A DNA stretch of 64,000 nt, taken from the NCBI GenBank assembly GCA_037349315.1, contig JBAIAC010000008.1, positions 123,750,001-123,814,000 of the forward strand. Direction: 5' to 3'. A model generated the notes under the pieces. The model was not told where the DNA came from. It searched no databases and saw only the letters and a list, made by a program, of their open reading frames with translations. The stretch is from Chelydra serpentina. Taxonomy: Eukaryota > Chordata > Testudines > Chelydridae. A program made the position numbers and the translations under genes. Every line of letters starts with the position of its first letter. Within the stretch, counting starts at the first letter, position 1. Positions 58,980-64,000 of this stretch are shown piece after piece.

Positions 58980-59432
58980 CAAGGGTCTCAAACTCAAATT
59001 ACCATGAGGGCCACATGAGGACTAGTGCATTGGCCCGAGGGCCGCATCACTGACCCTGCCCCCTCGCTGCCCCCGGCCCCGCCCCTTTTCCGCCTCCTCT
59101 CCTGTGCGCACGGCTTCCCGCTCCTCCCCCCTCCCTCCCAGAAACCGCGAAGCTCTTTCCATGCGGCCTGCGAAGCTCTTCCCTGCAGCCTGCCGGGCTC
59201 CCCGCACCCTACCCTGGCCCCCCCATTTTTATCTTTATGTATTTATTTTTTTAACCCCCAGGCAGCTCCCGCTGCCAGAACAACTGTCTGGCGGCGGGAA
59301 CTGCCTGGAGGTCAAAGAGAATTTTTAAAAAAAAGTAATTTCTTGTTTAAAAATAGGCGGGGCGGAGCCCGGCAGGCTGCAGGGAAGAGCTCCGCGGGAT
59401 GCGGGCTGCAGGCCGCATGTTTGAGACCTCTG
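58980..59432. mobile_element. hAT MITE (CAAGGGTCTCAAAC ends), copy 2
   Basis: The flanks CTATAGAA and CTATAGAC match at 7 of 8 bases. The inverted ends CAAGGGTCTCAAAC and GTTTGAGACCTCTG match copy 1 at 53530. The interior is GC-rich with 'gcgaagctcttccctgcagc' repeats. Confidence 0.9.
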
Positions 59433-59572
59433 CTATAGACTATCAATCTGAAAACAGTGGGGAAAATTCTGCTCTCAGCACCATCTGCCAAATCTCCTCT
59501 CTAATATTCTGCATGCACAGAAATCTGGGTTAGTGGGGTTTCTCTTTCATACATGTGTGTGTGTATATGCGG

Positions 59573-59686
59573 GTGTGTGCCCACACACCCCCGCACCCCC
59601 TATGTAATGAAGCATTATATAATGCTTATATAAACACAAAAACATTCTTCATTACATAGGGGGTGCGGGGGGGTGTGGGCACACAC
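59573..59686. repeat. 39-bp-arm hairpin with GTGTG/CACAC flanks
   Basis: Arms 59573-59611 and 59648-59686 are nearly exact complements around a 36-base AT-rich loop. The stem includes CCGCACCCCCTATGTAATGA. Confidence 0.88.
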
Positions 59687-60299
59687 GTGTGTGTAATATT
59701 TGTAGAGTTTTGAATTATTCATTCATTCTGAATTTTTACTGCCTTTCTGTAACTCATCTCATATACTAAGCCAACACCTGAGTCAGTCAGTCAGTCATCC
59801 CAGTGTAGTTGCAACAAATAAATACTCCTGATGTGAAAAACAGATACACAAGTTAATTGCTAATAACAAGAACAAACATGGAACAACAACCAGCTGGCAG
59901 GTATAATCATTCAAAACAAAATCTCCATACTTCATAAATCATCATTCACACCAAGCCAGACTCAGTAAAGCACCTCAAACAGATGCTGCTGAATAAGTGA
60001 AATATTGCAACAAAACTTGCTTTTCTTGTGTCTACTTCTATTGTGACTCAAAAAGAGCTGCTCACCAGGGGCCATGCCATGCATCGATTCATATGCATAG
60101 ATCCTAGTCCAGCCAAAGGGAGTTTTACACATGGAAAATTCAATACTAAGATGCAGCCCTGAAACAGTTTTTAAAATAAACATAGCTCCATTGCTGGAGT
60201 CAAAGAGCACTCTTTGTAAAGAGAGCAACTACAACTGGGGTTGTTTCCCGGGGTTCTTTCAATCCAAAGATCTTGGTAACTTTTACTCTGTGCGAGGTG

Positions 60300-60960
60300 G
60301 TGTCTGGAAATAAATCAGGGGAGACACGGCTGTTGGACCGATAGATGGCTGGCACAAACAGGACAACACAAGAGTGCTTTCACTTAAAGCTAAACTTTAT
60401 TTAGTCTCAAGCCGTTACACACGTCTGCAACAGGTTAGTAAAACACCCCCAACCCTCGATAATTACCAAAGCTGAGTGGCTTTTGAGCGGCACAGTGGCT
60501 GTTGGTGGGGAACACAAGATGTATCCAGAGGGAAAGTCCAGTCCTGAAGAGTCCCACTACCTCAAACTTTTCCCCGTTATTTATACATTAGTAATAGAAT
60601 GACATGCCCCTTAAAGAAAACTTGTTAAGCAAACAGTTCCAATGGTCAAGCAAGAGGCTTCCTTCTGATTATTGATTAACCAGGTATGGGTTTTTCCCAG
60701 AGTTTGCAGCCTTGAGACCTTGTTAGACACATTCCTGAGGGCACATCCTGCTTTTCTAAAATGCATGTATTAGCAATTTCAACACCATTCTTATTAGGAA
60801 GGATGCGGGGTCAAGCTGCCCTTTCTGTGGCACCCAAAACCCCCTCTCCTCCTTCCTTGGATAAGCTAAGCCTGCTGACTTGGCTGCTTTTAGCAATAAG
60901 CAATAGTGGGTTCAGGCACTTTACTGGTTTGCTGACATCTCCCCGTACAGGGTCACCTCA
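60300..60960 (-). mobile_element. Possible LTR fragment, antisense
   Basis: The text around 'ggctggcacaaacaggac', 'gtgctttcacttaaagct' and 'aaactttatttagtctc' (antisense AATAAA) resembles a turtle LTR by recall. No terminal dinucleotides or target duplication were found, so this is weak. Confidence 0.35.
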
Positions 60961-62215
60961 GAAACCCGTGTTTTACTTCTTTCCCCTCTCCTTCCTTTCC
61001 TTCTAATATTGCATTAACACTCAACCCCTAGATTATTTTATCTACCCCTCCCCGCGTATCCAAGTTCACCTCTCCTACTCTCTTTCCAATATCTCCCCCA
61101 GGGTAGAAACCATACAGGGCTAAAACTAAACTTCCATCTCTCCTATTCCATTGTTACTTTTCCTCCCCCTTCACCAGTCATAACTCCACTATCCTCTAGC
61201 CATTCAAGCTCACAACTTTGAGGGCCTCTCTCTCCTCTCTCCTCACACCAACGCTGTCACTAAATTTCTTGTCATTGCCCTGTACAACACTTCTAAAATC
61301 CATCTCTACTACAAAGTTGATCTAAAAGCTATTGAAAAATAAGGTATACAGAGAGTTGCTTTCTGACCCTAACTACATTTTAAGGCAAAACCAAAACAAA
61401 ACTAAGTGATTCTATATGCAGTCCAGATGCAAAGTCAACTATAGTATGCATAGAACTTATGTGATCATATAGAAATTGGTGCACAGGTCAGATAAGTCTG
61501 CAATAGTCTTGATTTTAAAAAATGTAGGTGTCACGCGAATTTCAACGTTGAAAAGTATAACGGATTTGCAGTCTCAAATACAAGATCTGTAATATTTATT
61601 TTTAAAGGATTCGTTTTAGGTTTCTTACTGCTAAAAAGTGACATTTAATTGAGTTTTATTTTTAAAAATGTTCAGAGACAAACAATGAACGTCTCATCCT
61701 GCATCTCACACACTGAAAGCTAGCTCTCACCTGAACAATTACTACACGTAACATTTTCTTTCAATCTCTGGAGCAAAAGGGTAACATGATGTTCCTCTTA
61801 ACACTGAAATGGAAATGGAGTAACACAAAAATAATGGTTCTTTGATTTAAACAAAAAAACAAACAACACCTTGTTCCAAGATAGGCAATCAGGCACCATG
61901 GGGTTCGCAAAAACCCTGCTCTGCTGCTGCTTCTGAACCCTCCAGGCACCTAATCTCATTTGAGATCTACAGCAGAAGTTCCCTGGGTGTTTATATTTCT
62001 GCCTCTGTGCGCATACACTGCAGCCTGACTCTATGCATCTGGATGCCTAAGCACCAGACCACAATGCATGAACTGGGGGAAGAGAAGCATTCTTCAGCCC
62101 AACTCGCCTGTGAGGCTTGATCCAGTAAGCATGCCAAGAGTTCACCTCCCAGAGCAGGTCCCTGTGGGCAAGCTCACCCAAAGCAACCAGGGCAGAGGAG
62201 GACCACCCTCAGAAC
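60961..62215. other. No recognised gene
   Basis: The left part is pyrimidine-rich, the rest AT-rich. No coding, RNA or clear repeat signal. Confidence 0.45.
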
Positions 62216-62535
62216 TTTTAGCCCAATGGTTAGGGTACTGTTGCCAAAGCCAAAACATTTGACCCAAGATATATTAGTTTTGATGAAAACTTTGTGGGAA
62301 GGATTTTTGGGTCCAAGACTCTCACTCTAGAGCCTGGTTATTAGGGCACTGGGCCTGGACTGTAGAAAACTCAGGTTCAAGCCACTGTTCTGCCTGAGTC
62401 AAAATGCTCTAGGATCTGAATTCAGAGCCGAGTGTGTCATCCCAGGTCACTTTGAATCCAGCAGAATACAGACTTGAACCTGGGTCTTCCACATTTCAGG
62501 CCAGTGCCCTAATCACCAGGCTACAGAGTGCAACA
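62216..62535. repeat. Inverted tRNA-like SINE unit, second example
   Basis: Contains 'tttagcccaatggttaggg' at the left, B-box-like GGTTCAAGCC near 62385, its opposite CTTGAACC near 62473, and 'gccctaatcaccaggctac' at the right. The arrangement is the same as at 24250-24677. Confidence 0.6.
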
Positions 62536-63779
62536 GTCAGTCTCTTTCCCGCTCCCGAACTCAAAAAGCTCAGGTCACGATCCAAAAGTGGACATTTGGA
62601 CAATTCCATTTTCATGAAAATGTTCAAAAGGGGACAGTGAAGAAACAGATGTAAACTCAAGGGGAAAATTAGAATCTGCTTGTATTTATAAAAGGGCCAG
62701 ATCCTGAGCCAGTATAAATTGGTATACTCCATTGACTTCACTGGACCCACACAGATTCATACCACAGTTTGTGAGAGAGAGAGAGAAAGAAATGTGTGTC
62801 TATTTTCCCTGTGCAACTCTATTGATTTCAGTGTAGAGTACAGAGCTCAGGAAGCGAATGAGGGCTGTGTTTGGTCCATAATACCTATAATTTGGAGAGA
62901 CCATGACTGAGTCAAGTAGTGTTTGAGGATGCCCCAGGATCAATAAAATACATAATGTATAGATTATATTCAAATCAGTGGATTTGCAGAACTCACTTCA
63001 ATTTTTATGCACTGCATTGACATAGATACATTACTTTCAGTTCCATGTTGGCCAATAAAGGCTGGATGAAGTGAGAAAAGGAAGGAACTATAATATTTTT
63101 TAATGCATCTATATTTTGTAGAATGACTCTTTCATGAATCAAGCATCAACTGTTACTGAACAGATTTTTTTTTTAAATCTACATTTTCAAAAATTCTACA
63201 CTGCAGAGAACAAACTGCCGAGAGGATATGTAACCAGGGACTGGCAATGCAGCAGGAAGCAAAAGATTGCATCACATGATAGATTTTACTGGCTAACATT
63301 GAGCCTGGCTTTGAGACAACAGCAAGCATCTCAAATGAATAAGAATTCATTAAATTCAAGCTGAGAGTATTTCTCCCACCCATATTTGAATTGTACCTGG
63401 GACAGCATGCTCTTTTAAAAAGTCTTCCCTACTCTTCAGTGTGCTGCTTTCTAATTTCGATGTTAGGTATACACCCTGAGTCCAGTATAAAATAGCTCTG
63501 CAAATATGAAGAACACCTGTATATTTTATATACTCTATATATTTTAGAATCCTTTTGTGGAAATACATTTACAAAATCTGTGACACAGGCTTTTGGGGGT
63601 TTCGGATGATCTGAAGTTAGAGGCATTCAGAAAATCCAGTTTTCATCACCAATGTAGAACTGTCAAAGTTCATTATTGCAGTTTTCTATTGTATGTAATG
63701 AGATTGGGACCCATTGGGAAATGCATAGTAAGAGACACATGTATCCTCAAGGGTGTTTTGAAACAAGTGGGAAGTTAGG
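62536..63779. other. No recognised gene
   Basis: AT-rich sequence with a short GA tract at 62772-62790. Nothing else seen. Confidence 0.45.
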
Positions 63780-63995
63780 TACCTAAATAGCGAGGCTCTG
63801 GGCCACAATCCCTGACCTGACGAGCTTAATCTAAATAGCTAAGAACCAGTGGGAGGGAAAATGAGGTGAAGTGGACTGACTCAGTTTACACAGCAATTCG
63901 TTGCCAGTCAAGAATGGAAACCAAGTCCGAGTTTCAGTCTAGTGCCCTACCTAGCCCTACCTACACTGCCTCAAGTGTAGTAGTTCTTTGAAACG
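63780..63995 (+). mobile_element. Old SINE remnant (MIR-like right half)
   Basis: 'ctgacctgacgagcttaatc', 'ggtgaagtggactgactc' and 'ctagtgccctacctag' correspond to worn amniote SINE text, including a mutated 'acacagcaa' core. The window ends within or just after it. Confidence 0.45.
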
Positions 63996-64000
63996 GCATC

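Overview
This is nuclear DNA of a vertebrate, most likely a turtle. The case for a vertebrate is one spliced protein-coding gene, SHISAL1 (shisa-like 1), whose three coding exons all lie on the + strand. The case for a turtle is the repeat content: a tRNA-headed SINE of the kind common in turtles (5100-5281 and, reversed, 11350-11527), CR1-type LINEs, a broken Penelope-like element, and many hAT and Harbinger MITEs. The turtle call rests on recalled repeat families, not a search.

SHISAL1 runs left to right: start-codon and signal-peptide exon at 6520-6586, the six-cysteine ectodomain exon at 16200-16413, and the transmembrane and cytoplasmic-tail exon at 29899-30196. The introns are about 9.6 kb (phase 1) and 13.5 kb (phase 2). 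The conceptual protein is about 192 residues with no frameshift or internal stop. The last exon runs straight into a consensus splice donor at its stop codon, so the rest of the window may be a further intron. No promoter or polyadenylation site for the gene was identified.

Almost everything else is transposable-element sequence in introns or flanks. 0-6.5 kb: a 0.6-kb inverted-repeat element with hammerhead-ribozyme-like cores, decayed CR1-like LINE, a mariner-like MITE, a SINE and two related GC-rich hATs. 7-15.3 kb: hAT elements, including one inserted in another of its own family with both 8-bp target duplications intact. 17-26.7 kb: Harbinger-like MITEs, a CR1 reverse-transcriptase fragment, a 7SL RNA pseudogene and tRNA-like inverted units. 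31.7-40.3 kb: a Penelope-like element split by a 6.06-kb Harbinger transposon and by a solo LTR. 41-42.7 kb: a clean Harbinger MITE and a clean hAT. 52.8-59.4 kb: a GC-rich 27-bp minisatellite in a transposon, further hATs and old LINE/SINE remains. Much of 42.7-52.5 kb and 59.4-63.8 kb carries nothing I could name.

I found no convincing new gene system. The most interesting items are the hammerhead-like cores, the Penelope/Harbinger/LTR nest with its insertion order readable from target duplications, the two Myb/SANT-like ORFs in that nest, the split stop codon of SHISAL1, and several near-perfect hairpins.
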